Positions 1-6,520 of a DNA stretch of 14,721 nt are shown here, piece after piece (the stretch's first letter is position 1; each line of letters opens with the position of its first letter). The DNA is from Acidobacteriaceae bacterium (lineage in GTDB: Bacteria > Acidobacteriota > Terriglobia > Terriglobales > SbA1): the NCBI GenBank assembly GCA_003156615.1, contig PMHI01000416.1, forward strand, positions 4,396 to 19,116. Direction: 5' to 3'. The translations under genes were made by a program, and so were the position numbers. Under the pieces are notes generated by a model. It did not search any database. It worked only from the letters and a program-made list of their open reading frames with translations, and was not told where the DNA came from.

Positions 1-2469
1 TTTGGCCTCTCCCAAGCCGAAGAATACTTCCTTGCTGTGCTGCGAAAGAAATCCCGATCCGGCTTCGAGCATGCGAGTCTGGCGGCCCGATTCAGTGCTC
101 ACCGTAACCGCCGCGCCGATCGCGTCACGATTACTCTTCGTGCCGCGGAGGCGGAAAGCGATCGATGGCGGCAGATTCCCCATCACGTTCTTCACCATGC
201 GCAACTGCGGGCCGTTGCGGTTTTTCAGCAACACTTCCAGCCGGCCATCCTGATCGAAATCGGCGAGGGCAAACGACCTGCTGTCTTCGATAAAGTCCAG
301 TCCCACTGCGCCAGAAACGTCGGAAAACGTTCCATCCCGGTTGTTCGCATAGAAAACATTGCGCTCGAACCCGCTCCAGGTGCCGTCAGCCCGAATGAGT
401 TCGTTGATGGCGCTCCATCCTTGTTCGTAATCGTGGGAAGGTTTCGCTTGGTCCGGCGACTTCGCAACCACTTGCCGCCAGAAAAAACTGTTCAGGTCCT
501 GGCGCGAGGTCCCGGAAATCATGCCATTTGCAACATAGAGATCGGGAAAGCCATCATGGTCGAAATCAAATGCATCGCTCGACCACGACCAGCGGCCCAT
601 TCCAACTCCGGCAAATCCCGTTCTATCCTCAAAAACGCCGCTGCTATTCCGAAACCCGCCGCTGTGAAACAGCGAATTGCCCATGGCGTGTTTCCGATAG
701 AGAGCCCGAACCTGTTTCGGCGAGTCTTTCTTGAAAATTGCTTGGGCTGAGACGCGCTCGCCGGCAGCGGTCCACATGTCAGCCACGTAAAGATCCTCGG
801 CGCCGTCATTGTCGTAGTCGAGCCAGCAAACACTCATGCCCGCGCCGATGTCCTCAGCTCCTGCCTGGGGAGCAATGTCGGTAAAGGTCCCATCGCCATT
901 GTTGCGGTAGAGATTCTTCCGGCCGAAATCATTCACCACGTAAAGGTCGGGCCAGCCATCCCCGTTGTAATCGCTCCACCCGCAGCAGAAACTGTAGCGG
1001 GTGTTGTTCTGATTGAGTCCCGACTCTGCGGTCACATCGCGAAACGTTCCGTCGCCCTGGTTCCGCATCATGAAATTGGGAGGACCGTTCTCGGCATCGT
1101 GATAGGGCACCGGATACTTGTATTGGTCGCTTCCCTGGTAATAGAGGTAGAGACAAAAATAAATGTCCAACCATCCGTCGCGGTCATAGTCGGCAACGGC
1201 CGCGCCAGTAAAGGTCCCCTGCGGAGGGTTGGCGAACCGAAACGCGTCGGGCTTCTGACGAAACTTGCCGCCGCCTTGATTCAAGAACAAAAGCGGACCG
1301 CTCGCACGCACGACAACCACGTCCTGGCGTCCGTCGCTGTCGAAGTCAGCAAAGAGCGCGCATGCCGTGTTGTCGAGGATTCCCAGGCCGGAGGCTTCCG
1401 TGATGTCTTCGAACGTTCCATCTCCCCGGTTTCGATAAAGCCGGTTGGGCAGGCCCGCCGGCTGGCAAACATAAAGGTCGTCGAGGCCGTCGTTGTCGAT
1501 GTCGGCGAACGAGACTCCATTGTGTCCGTAGATGTCGATGCCGCATGCGCCGTCGAGGACTGTCCTCCAGTAATCAACGTCCCGCAGCATCTGAGCAGAG
1601 TAAGAAACATTGCTGCCAAGGACCGGCGTCGTGATATCAACGAAAACCGGAGAGGCGGAGAAGCTTCGCGTCTCGTCCATCACCCGCCAGTTCTGGAGGC
1701 GGAACTCTCCCGGTGTGGAAGGAGACGAAAACCATTCCAGATCCCAATAGCCGACGCGCTGCTCGCGGTGGAAAGCAGAGCTCGCTCCTACCAACTCGTA
1801 ACGCACGCGGGTCTGCAGCCGCTCGGGAAGTTGAGAAGGCGATGCCGAATTCACTGCAATGTTCGTCACCTGGAATTCTGCGGTCACGAGCTTTGAGAAA
1901 ACGCTCATGGCCGATCGCAATTCCTGAAGAAAGGCATCCCGCCCGATGTTGGCCTGGGAGGCGAATTTGTTCTGGTGGACTTCAAGCGCCGGGCCGGGAC
2001 GCAGGAGCCGCGAGTCAACCGGTTGCAAGGATGCCCCCAAAAACTCGGGGGCAAGAGTCCTTTCAATCGCATGTATTTCCTGCGGAGATTGAAGCAGGCT
2101 CGCACTCCACTGCGCAAGAATGGCCGCGATTTGGTCTTGATATTTTTCGGTGATGAACTCGTCCAGACCTGCTTGCGCCTTTAGGAGCAGGGCATCCAAC
2201 GGTCGCTGGGTGCGATAGTGAGGCTGTAGGTGGAACTCTCCCCCCGATGACAAAGCCGTGGAATCGAAAAGAAAAGTGGAAGGAAGGGCGATCCCGCGTA
2301 GGGCCGCCGGGACCATCGCCACCGATGCTCCCTGACAGCAGCGGACGAGAAAGTTGCGGCGGCTGGGATTTACTGGATGAAGATCGGCCGGATGACGCGT
2401 CTTCCCTGCCCGACTCAGAGCGATGTCTCCCGGAGATGCCAGTGTAGAACCGAAATCTAACAGGCACAC
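1..2469 (-). CDS. CRTAC1 family protein (FG-GAP/VCBS repeats, ASPIC/UnbV C-terminus), Tat-exported, partial at window edge
   Basis: Reading the minus strand down from 2469 gives one open frame with no stop to base 1; the C-terminus lies outside the window. Counting from GTG at 2469, a twin-arginine motif SRRNFL sits at about residues 36-41, before a hydrophobic stretch, so export by the Tat pathway is likely. A helical region without recognisable motifs follows. From about residue 320 come at least seven Asp-rich FG-GAP/VCBS motifs, such as DIDNDGLDDLY, DYDRDGWLDIY, DYNGDGWPDLY and DFDHDGFPDLY, typical of calcium-binding beta-propeller blades. The last residues (RDAIGAAVTVST, then GSGFLSQHSKEVFFGLGEA) match the start of an ASPIC/UnbV domain. 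The family is extracytoplasmic; its substrate is unknown. The start is uncertain: in-frame stops lie just upstream (2485-2487 and 2479-2481), the first usable codon is GTG 2469, and CTG 2418 has a better-spaced GGGAG. The only nearby ATG (2316) falls after the Tat motif. Confidence 0.9.
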   Translation of the reverse strand, partial: MCLLDFGSTLASPGDIALSRAGKTRHPADLHPVNPSRRNFLVRCCQGASVAMVPAALRGIALPSTFLFDSTALSSGGEFHLQPHYRTQRPLDALLLKAQAGLDEFITEKYQDQIAAILAQWSASLLQSPQEIHAIERTLAPEFLGASLQPVDSRLLRPGPALEVHQNKFASQANIGRDAFLQELRSAMSVFSKLVTAEFQVTNIAVNSASPSQLPERLQTRVRYELVGASSAFHREQRVGYWDLEWFSSPSTPGEFRLQNWRVMDETRSFSASPVFVDITTPVLGSNVSYSAQMLRDVDYWRTVLDGACGIDIYGHNGVSFADIDNDGLDDLYVCQPAGLPNRLYRNRGDGTFEDITEASGLGILDNTACALFADFDSDGRQDVVVVRASGPLLFLNQGGGKFRQKPDAFRFANPPQGTFTGAAVADYDRDGWLDIYFCLYLYYQGSDQYKYPVPYHDAENGPPNFMMRNQGDGTFRDVTAESGLNQNNTRYSFCCGWSDYNGDGWPDLYVVNDFGRKNLYRNNGDGTFTDIAPQAGAEDIGAGMSVCWLDYDNDGAEDLYVADMWTAAGERVSAQAIFKKDSPKQVRALYRKHAMGNSLFHSGGFRNSSGVFEDRTGFAGVGMGRWSWSSDAFDFDHDGFPDLYVANGMISGTSRQDLNSFFWRQVVAKSPDQAKPSHDYEQGWSAINELIRADGTWSGFERNVFYANNRDGTFSDVSGAVGLDFIEDSRSFALADFDQDGRLEVLLKNRNGPQLRMVKNVMGNLPPSIAFRLRGTKSNRDAIGAAVTVSTESGRQTRMLEAGSGFLSQHSKEVFFGLGEAK

Positions 2470-2515
2470 GGGAGCCCGTCAAGGTCAGGCGGAGCGGCGC
2501 CACGAGGCGCTCACA

Positions 2516-2570
2516 TGCGAGGAGAATTCTTCTCGGAGACTTGTGTCTTCCCGATGCTCGTAGCCGTTCC
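2516..2570 (+). repeat. Dispersed palindromic intergenic repeat, copy A
   Basis: Bases 2516-2535 (TGCGAGGAGAATTCTTCTCG) recur exactly on the opposite strand at 10649-10668. Agreement continues to 2552 with 34 of 37 bases identical, ending in TCTTCCC. A looser match containing CGTAGCC follows. The core is a near palindrome centred on GAATTC. It lies between the CRTAC1-type gene start and the stop of the 2703-3542 gene. It is noncoding on either strand as far as I can see. Confidence 0.7.
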
Positions 2571-2702
2571 GGTGATCTCGGTGGGCAGTGTTTCCGGGGT
2601 TTTGCGAGGGCGAGTGGGGCAAGATGGGAGGGGCTTGGTTGGTCCAAGCGTGGGTCGGAATGCTGCAAGCGACACGAATCCTCCGACTCGACCGCCTCGA
2701 GC

Positions 2703-3542
2703 TCACAGGTGGCGGGCGTGTCTCCTCTGCAAATAGCCGTGAATATCTGGCCAAAACTCCTTCAGCTCATTTCCAAAGGCGTCGAGGCCCATCTGCGTTC
2801 CCCAGTCTGAGAGACTCGACGACCACCCGCGATCGGCGGCGGGATAATAGACGTTGGAAATAGCGATCGCGGTTGCGTTGCCGGCAAACTCGGGAATGTT
2901 AAACATGTTACCCCCGGAGTCTTTCCGAGCGATGAAAATACGGTCGATGGCATAGCCAAAACGGTGCACGAACGAGCCCCTGCCCAATCGAAAATAGCGT
3001 GGATCGCTTTTTAGGATCGTGGGGTAAACGCCGCCCACCATGACATTGCCATCCACCTGATCGGCGAAAGCCGCTCCATACCGCTTCGCGTATCCCTCCA
3101 TTCCCTGCCCGAACGCCGGATAGGAATTATCCGCTTGCCGGATGCCCGCCACGATGCCGACGATCGTGAATTCATAGGGGTCGAATGAGCCCTTGGCTGC
3201 CATGGCGAACTTCTCCTTCCAGGAGACTGGCGGCACCTGCGCCTGACCGTTTACGGTCAAGTAGTTCGGCATCACGTAAAACATCCGGTCGTCTTTCTTC
3301 TTTGGATCTTCGGCCTTCTTTGGATCTTCCTGGTCTAGGTTTTTCTTATCCTGAGAATTGCTCTGGGCAGGCGGTTGGTCTCCGGGCTTATCCTGCTTCG
3401 AAGAATTGGGCGTGGGCGATTGGGAGGATTGGGCAGGGTCCGACGCTTGAGTCTGCGGGGAACTCTGACCTGGGCAAAAAGCCGCACAGAATAAGATCGA
3501 TACGGTCAGTAGGCCTTCACGCGCTGAATAGCTCAGTTTCAA
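2703..3542 (-). CDS. Secreted protein of unknown function with low-complexity linker (279 aa)
   Basis: The start is TTG at 3542, preceded by a GGAG about 11 bases upstream. No better start precedes the signal peptide (LLTVSILFCAAFCPGQ, about residues 10-26). Residues 26-85 are a Ser/Gln/Pro then Lys/Asp-rich linker with a short repeat (EDPKKAEDPKKKDD), as often seen where a protein crosses the periplasm or cell wall layer. The folded part, about 88-279, has Gly/aromatic-rich segments: GIVAGIRQADNSYPAFGQGMEGYAKRYG, VYPTILKSDPRYFR, RIFIARKDSGG, ISNVYYPAADRG and LKEFWPDI. I recognise this phrase set as recurrent in acidobacterial hypothetical proteins but know no function for it. Alternating short hydrophobic/glycine stretches would suit an outer membrane-associated protein; that is inference. 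It stands alone on this strand. Confidence 0.85.
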   Translation of the reverse strand: MKLSYSAREGLLTVSILFCAAFCPGQSSPQTQASDPAQSSQSPTPNSSKQDKPGDQPPAQSNSQDKKNLDQEDPKKAEDPKKKDDRMFYVMPNYLTVNGQAQVPPVSWKEKFAMAAKGSFDPYEFTIVGIVAGIRQADNSYPAFGQGMEGYAKRYGAAFADQVDGNVMVGGVYPTILKSDPRYFRLGRGSFVHRFGYAIDRIFIARKDSGGNMFNIPEFAGNATAIAISNVYYPAADRGWSSSLSDWGTQMGLDAFGNELKEFWPDIHGYLQRRHARHL

Positions 3543-3590
3543 ATTGATAATGGCTCCAAGGCCAGTTCATTAAGATGCCGCCGAGGCGAT

Positions 3591-3616
3591 GTTGGCAGTC
3601 CACGGTTGGCAGTCCA
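3591..3616. repeat. Short direct repeat of 12 bases
   Basis: GTTGGCAGTCCA occurs at 3591-3602 and again at 3605-3616, 14 bases apart start to start. It lies in the 276-base stretch (3543-3818) upstream of the 279-aa secreted protein gene, where I see no other structure. It may be a small tandem duplication; no role can be assigned. Confidence 0.5.
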
Positions 3617-3818
3617 TTCTCCGCAAACAGACTCCGCAACCCTGCCAGTATGCGAGCCATTTGGGAAATCCCGAGATTCAACGAGTCGTCCGCGGGACGT
3701 GGGGTCAGTTTCCCACACTTCTAGGATGATTTCCACGTCCCCATGCGTCGCAAACGAGAGAACTTCTCTTCCCACTTTACCAGTTAAGAGGGCGAGCCTC
3801 AGAAATCATAAATCATTT

Positions 3819-3980
3819 CTAGAAACTGAATTTCGTGGCGAACTGAATCAGTCGTGGCCGCGCTGACGACTTGCCCAAAATAGACGCCCTTATTCACCGC
3901 GCAGTCTACCGGAGCAGTTTTGTCAGCGTCATGTCAAAGTTATTGATTCCGGGGCCATGGAAAAATCGTCGGGGCACATT
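3819..3980 (-). pseudogene. Remnant of the C-terminus of an Oar-like TonB-dependent receptor
   Basis: Minus-strand codons 3980-3909 read NVPRRFFHGPGINNFDMTLTKLLR before a stop. In acidobacterial carboxypeptidase-regulatory-domain/TonB receptors the phrase GPGINNxD lies near the C-terminus. A second frame from about 3900 gives NKGVYFGQV, and a one-base shift leads to SARPRLIQFATKFSF followed by TAG at 3821-3819. These receptors usually end in FGQVTSARxPRxIQFALKFxF, with a terminal aromatic residue of the outer membrane barrel. The roughly 50-60 residues normally between these blocks (the FRAEFFNAFNH region) are missing, so the fragment has an internal deletion, an in-frame stop and a frameshift. 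The bulk of the receptor (normally about 1000 aa) is absent from the window. Family assignment rests on remembered motifs. Confidence 0.6.
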
Positions 3981-3998
3981 CCCCCGAGACCCCTACCA

Positions 3999-4375
3999 GT
4001 GGAGGTGAGCCGTCGCAAGCAGAGGGAGCGCCCGTGTCCGACTATCAAGTCGGCAGCAGCCGTAGGCGGCGGACTGATATCGAGCGGCGCCCCGGTGGAC
4101 GGCAGTGATCGCTCGCTACACCTCACATCTTGCCGACCCCAATCGCCCGATCGTGCCTCTCGCGGCATCTGAGCGGCAGAGCGGAGTGGTTTTGGGGGGC
4201 TGTTGACTGGTGCGGTCGTGCCTAAACTGACACGCGGCACGGCTTTTCTTCACATTTCACGTGTAGAGGAAAGGACGAAGTGAAAGCGTGCCCGAGCCGC
4301 CCGAGCCGTCATTCGTTGACTAGCGAATGCCCGCGTCCGTAAGATGAAGCGACCAGAAAGCGAGACATCTCCCGA
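3999..4375. other. Noncoding stretch between the receptor remnant and the kinase remnant
   Basis: I find no supported gene here. Open frames on both strands are short and show no family motifs. The stretch is GC-rich, and its left part may contain further decayed receptor sequence that I cannot recognise. The promoter of the kinase remnant should lie near 4250-4375, but no convincing -35/-10 pair or operator is visible. Confidence 0.4.
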
Positions 4376-4748
4376 GTGATTGGCCAAACCCTCTCGCATT
4401 ACCGCATGACCCAGAAGATCGGCGGCGGGGGTATGGGAGTCGTCTACCAGGCCGAAGACATCCGCCTGCACCGTTTTGTGGCCCTGAAGTTCCTGCCAGA
4501 CAAAGTTGCCCGAGATGCCAGGCGCTGTCCCGCTTTCAGCGTGAGGCCCAAGCGGCTTCCGCCCTGAACCATCTCAACATTTGCACGATTTGCGACATCG
4601 GCGAACATGACGGAAAACCATTTGTCGCTATCGAGTTTCTTGACAGATAACGCTGAAGTATCTGATTACCAGCCGACCACTTGAAACCGAGCGAGCTCTG
4701 GGCCTGGCCATTGAAGTCACGGATGCCCTGGAAGCGGCGCATAGCGAC
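4376..4748 (+). pseudogene. Truncated, frameshifted Ser/Thr protein kinase (Pkn type) N-terminal fragment
   Basis: From GTG 4376 the frame reads [40 protein letters not shown]. This is the glycine-rich P-loop and the beta-3 strand with the ATP-binding lysine (VALKF) of a Hanks-type kinase. A one-base loss near 4520 moves the reading to [42 protein letters not shown] second loss near 4648 moves it to TLKYLITSRPLETERALGLAIEVTDALEAAHSD. Kinases of this type continue into the HRDxKPxN catalytic loop. Here the sequence switches instead to a TolC-type protein around 4742-4755. Catalytic loop, DFG motif, C-lobe and any sensor domain are lost, so it cannot be an active kinase. Restored homology in all three frames argues for decay of a once normal gene. 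Confidence 0.85.
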
Positions 4749-5384
4749 TTGCTCACGCTGTTGAACGATCGCTCTCCGGTCAAACAGTTCGACATAACTG
4801 GCCTGTTCGAGTTCTCTGAGGCACTGCCGACCCTGAATGAAATGCGCGAGATCACCCTCGATATCCGTCTCGACCTGAAAGCCGCGATGAACGCGGTGGA
4901 CAAGGCGCCGACCGATCACAAGCTCGCCATGCCGAACGGCTCGACCGATGCAACCTTCGGTTTCGACTTCGGACGAAGCCCTTCCATCGATGCCTATGCC
5001 CGCGTCAGTGTGAACATTCCGCTGCGTATCTTCGACAAGAGCCAGGGAGAGAAATTGCGCACCCAGCGGGACATCGACCGCAATCAGCGACTGCTCGATG
5101 CCACTCAGGCCCCAGGTGTTCAGCGACGTCGACTCCACCTACGAAACTTTGAGCCGCAATCTGATCCTGCGGCAACCTCACAAGACAAAGTATTTGCCAC
5201 ATGCGGTGCGAGTTCGCAACAGCCTCGGTTTTTCCTGTCAGAATGGCTGCGCGTCGCTGCTCGACTTTCTCGACGCCGAGAGCGAGTACCGCACGGTTCA
5301 GATCAGCTACGTGAACCTATCGGTTCTTACCCGACCGCTGCCAGTCAACTGAACTTTGCCGTGGGCCGGGAGGTAATCCCATGA
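4749..5384 (+). pseudogene. Truncated, frameshifted TolC/CzcC-type outer membrane efflux protein (C-terminal half)
   Basis: The frame starts abruptly inside a TolC-family protein: LTLLNDRSPVKQFDITGLFEF, then REITLDIRLDLKAAMNAVDKA and FDFGRSPSIDAYARVSVNIPLRIFDKSQGEKLRTQRDIDRNQRLLDAT. An extra C in the run near 5109-5113 shifts the reading to QVFSDVDSTYETL...ASLLDFLDAESEYRTVQISYVNL. A one-base loss near 5313 returns it to GSYPTAASQLNFAVGREVIP and TGA at 5382-5384. Full family members are about 400-480 aa; roughly the N-terminal half is missing, replaced by kinase sequence. It was the first gene of an outer membrane channel-adaptor-pump operon: its stop still overlaps the adaptor start (ATGA), and the ribosome binding site inside its last codons still serves the adaptor. 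That may explain why this end is kept. Confidence 0.88.
5368..5373 (+). promoter_or_regulatory. Ribosome binding site of the adaptor gene
   Basis: GGGAGG lies seven bases before ATG 5381, near-ideal spacing. It sits within the last codons of the TolC remnant and confirms the adaptor start. Confidence 0.8.
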
Positions 5385-6520
5385 CAGATAATCTCCGTCG
5401 ACATGTGGCGCTGATGGTTGCGTTGTCTCTTTTGGCCCTCGAGGTTGCCTGTTCGGGGGGCAGGAAGGCCGCGCCTACCAAATCGGAAGTCACCATCGAC
5501 CCGAATCTCTATAACGTCGATCATCCCGAACTATTCAAGCTGGCGAAGGTCGGAACTCAAAATCTTCCCACTCTGCTGAACGCGAACGGAGCCGTGACTC
5601 CCGATGTGAACCGAAACATTCACGTCACCTCCCAGGGCTCGGGACGGGTAGTGGATCTGCGGGTGAAGCTGGGGGATTCCGTCGAGAAGGGCCAAGTGCT
5701 GCTCACGATCTATAGCGCCGATCTTGCCGGAGCATTTTCCGACTATCAGAAAGCCGAAGCCGACGAGCGTCTGTCCAAGAAGGCTCTGGAGCGCGCGCAA
5801 CTGCTCTATTCCCATGGTGCGCTAGCTCAGAAAGATCTGGAAGTCGCTCAGGATGCCGAGGACAAAGCCAAGGTGGACGTGCAGAACACACAACAGCATG
5901 TCCGCTTGCTCGGCGGCGATCCGGCACAGCCCAGCTCCTTGATCGAACTGCGCGCTCCGATGTCAGGGACGATTGTGGAGCAAAACGTGTCGGGATTTGA
6001 GGGCATCAAGAGTTTGGACAACAGTCCCAACCTGTTCACCATCGCCGATCTGTCTCAAGTCTGGGTGGTATGCGATGTCTATGAGAATGATCTGAACGAA
6101 GTGCACCGTGGCGACTCCGCCGAGGTCCGCCTGGCGGCAAATCCTAGCCAGGTCTACCACGGGAAGGTGGCGGATATTTCACGCGTGCTCGACCCCAATC
6201 TTCGATCGGCCAAGGTCCGAATCGTGCTGCCCAACCCGAATGGGACCCTGCGGCCGAATATGTACGCGGTGGCAACTTTCCGTTCCAGCCAACTGCACCC
6301 GCGACTGGTGGTGCCCACCACCGCCGTAATGCGCTTGCAGGACAAAGACTGGGTTTTTCGTAAAGAGAGTCCGAATCAGTTCCGCAAAATCGAGGTCCTC
6401 GGTTTCGGTGCAACCTCGAATGGATTGCAGGAGTTGCAGGATGGCGCGGCAAAGACAGGAGACGAAATCGTAATCAATGCGCTCGAGTTTTCTACCGCCA
6501 TGGCGGAGACCAAAGAATGA
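5381..6520 (+). CDS. RND efflux periplasmic adaptor subunit (HlyD/CzcB/CusB-like)
   Basis: This 379-aa protein would link an inner membrane RND pump to an outer membrane channel. An N-terminal hydrophobic segment (about residues 8-24) ends in VACSGG; the cysteine suggests a lipoprotein, but the residue at -3 is Glu, so the lipobox is poor and a plain signal peptide is possible. The lipoyl-like half-motif VTSQGSGRVVDLRVKLGDSVEKGQVLLTI (about 82-110) is followed by a coiled-coil hairpin (about 111-175, SDYQKAEADERLSKKALERAQ...). The second lipoyl half is LIELRAPMSGTIVEQNV, and a beta-barrel domain (LSQVWVVCDVYENDLNEVHRGDSAEVRL) and a membrane-proximal domain follow. No His- or Met-rich metal-binding tail is seen. 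The start is fixed by a strong ribosome binding site. Its stop overlaps the pump start, so the two are translationally coupled. CzcB-like and CusB-like cannot be separated by eye. Confidence 0.93.
   Translation: MTDNLRRHVALMVALSLLALEVACSGGRKAAPTKSEVTIDPNLYNVDHPELFKLAKVGTQNLPTLLNANGAVTPDVNRNIHVTSQGSGRVVDLRVKLGDSVEKGQVLLTIYSADLAGAFSDYQKAEADERLSKKALERAQLLYSHGALAQKDLEVAQDAEDKAKVDVQNTQQHVRLLGGDPAQPSSLIELRAPMSGTIVEQNVSGFEGIKSLDNSPNLFTIADLSQVWVVCDVYENDLNEVHRGDSAEVRLAANPSQVYHGKVADISRVLDPNLRSAKVRIVLPNPNGTLRPNMYAVATFRSSQLHPRLVVPTTAVMRLQDKDWVFRKESPNQFRKIEVLGFGATSNGLQELQDGAAKTGDEIVINALEFSTAMAETKE
6505..6508 (+). promoter_or_regulatory. Ribosome binding site of the RND pump gene
   Basis: GGAG lies eight bases before ATG 6517, inside the last codons of the adaptor gene. 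With the ATGA overlap it supports coupled translation. Confidence 0.65.

Noticed and set aside
37..1896. Long plus-strand open frames opposite the CRTAC1-type gene
   Set aside because: They are antisense shadows; the minus strand has clear FG-GAP and ASPIC motifs throughout, and the plus-strand translations show no domain.
2063..2668. 201-codon minus-strand frame overlapping the CRTAC1 gene start
   Set aside because: It lies in another frame of the same strand, is Arg/Ser/Pro-rich without motifs, and overlaps the repeat and the Tat-signal coding region.
3539..3775. Short frame upstream of the 279-aa secreted protein gene
   Set aside because: It has no recognisable motif or good ribosome binding site, and it overlaps the likely promoter region.
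3543..5384. Insertion sequence or transposon as the cause of the gene wreckage
   Set aside because: No transposase motif, terminal inverted repeats or target duplication could be found; simple deletion and point decay explain what is seen.
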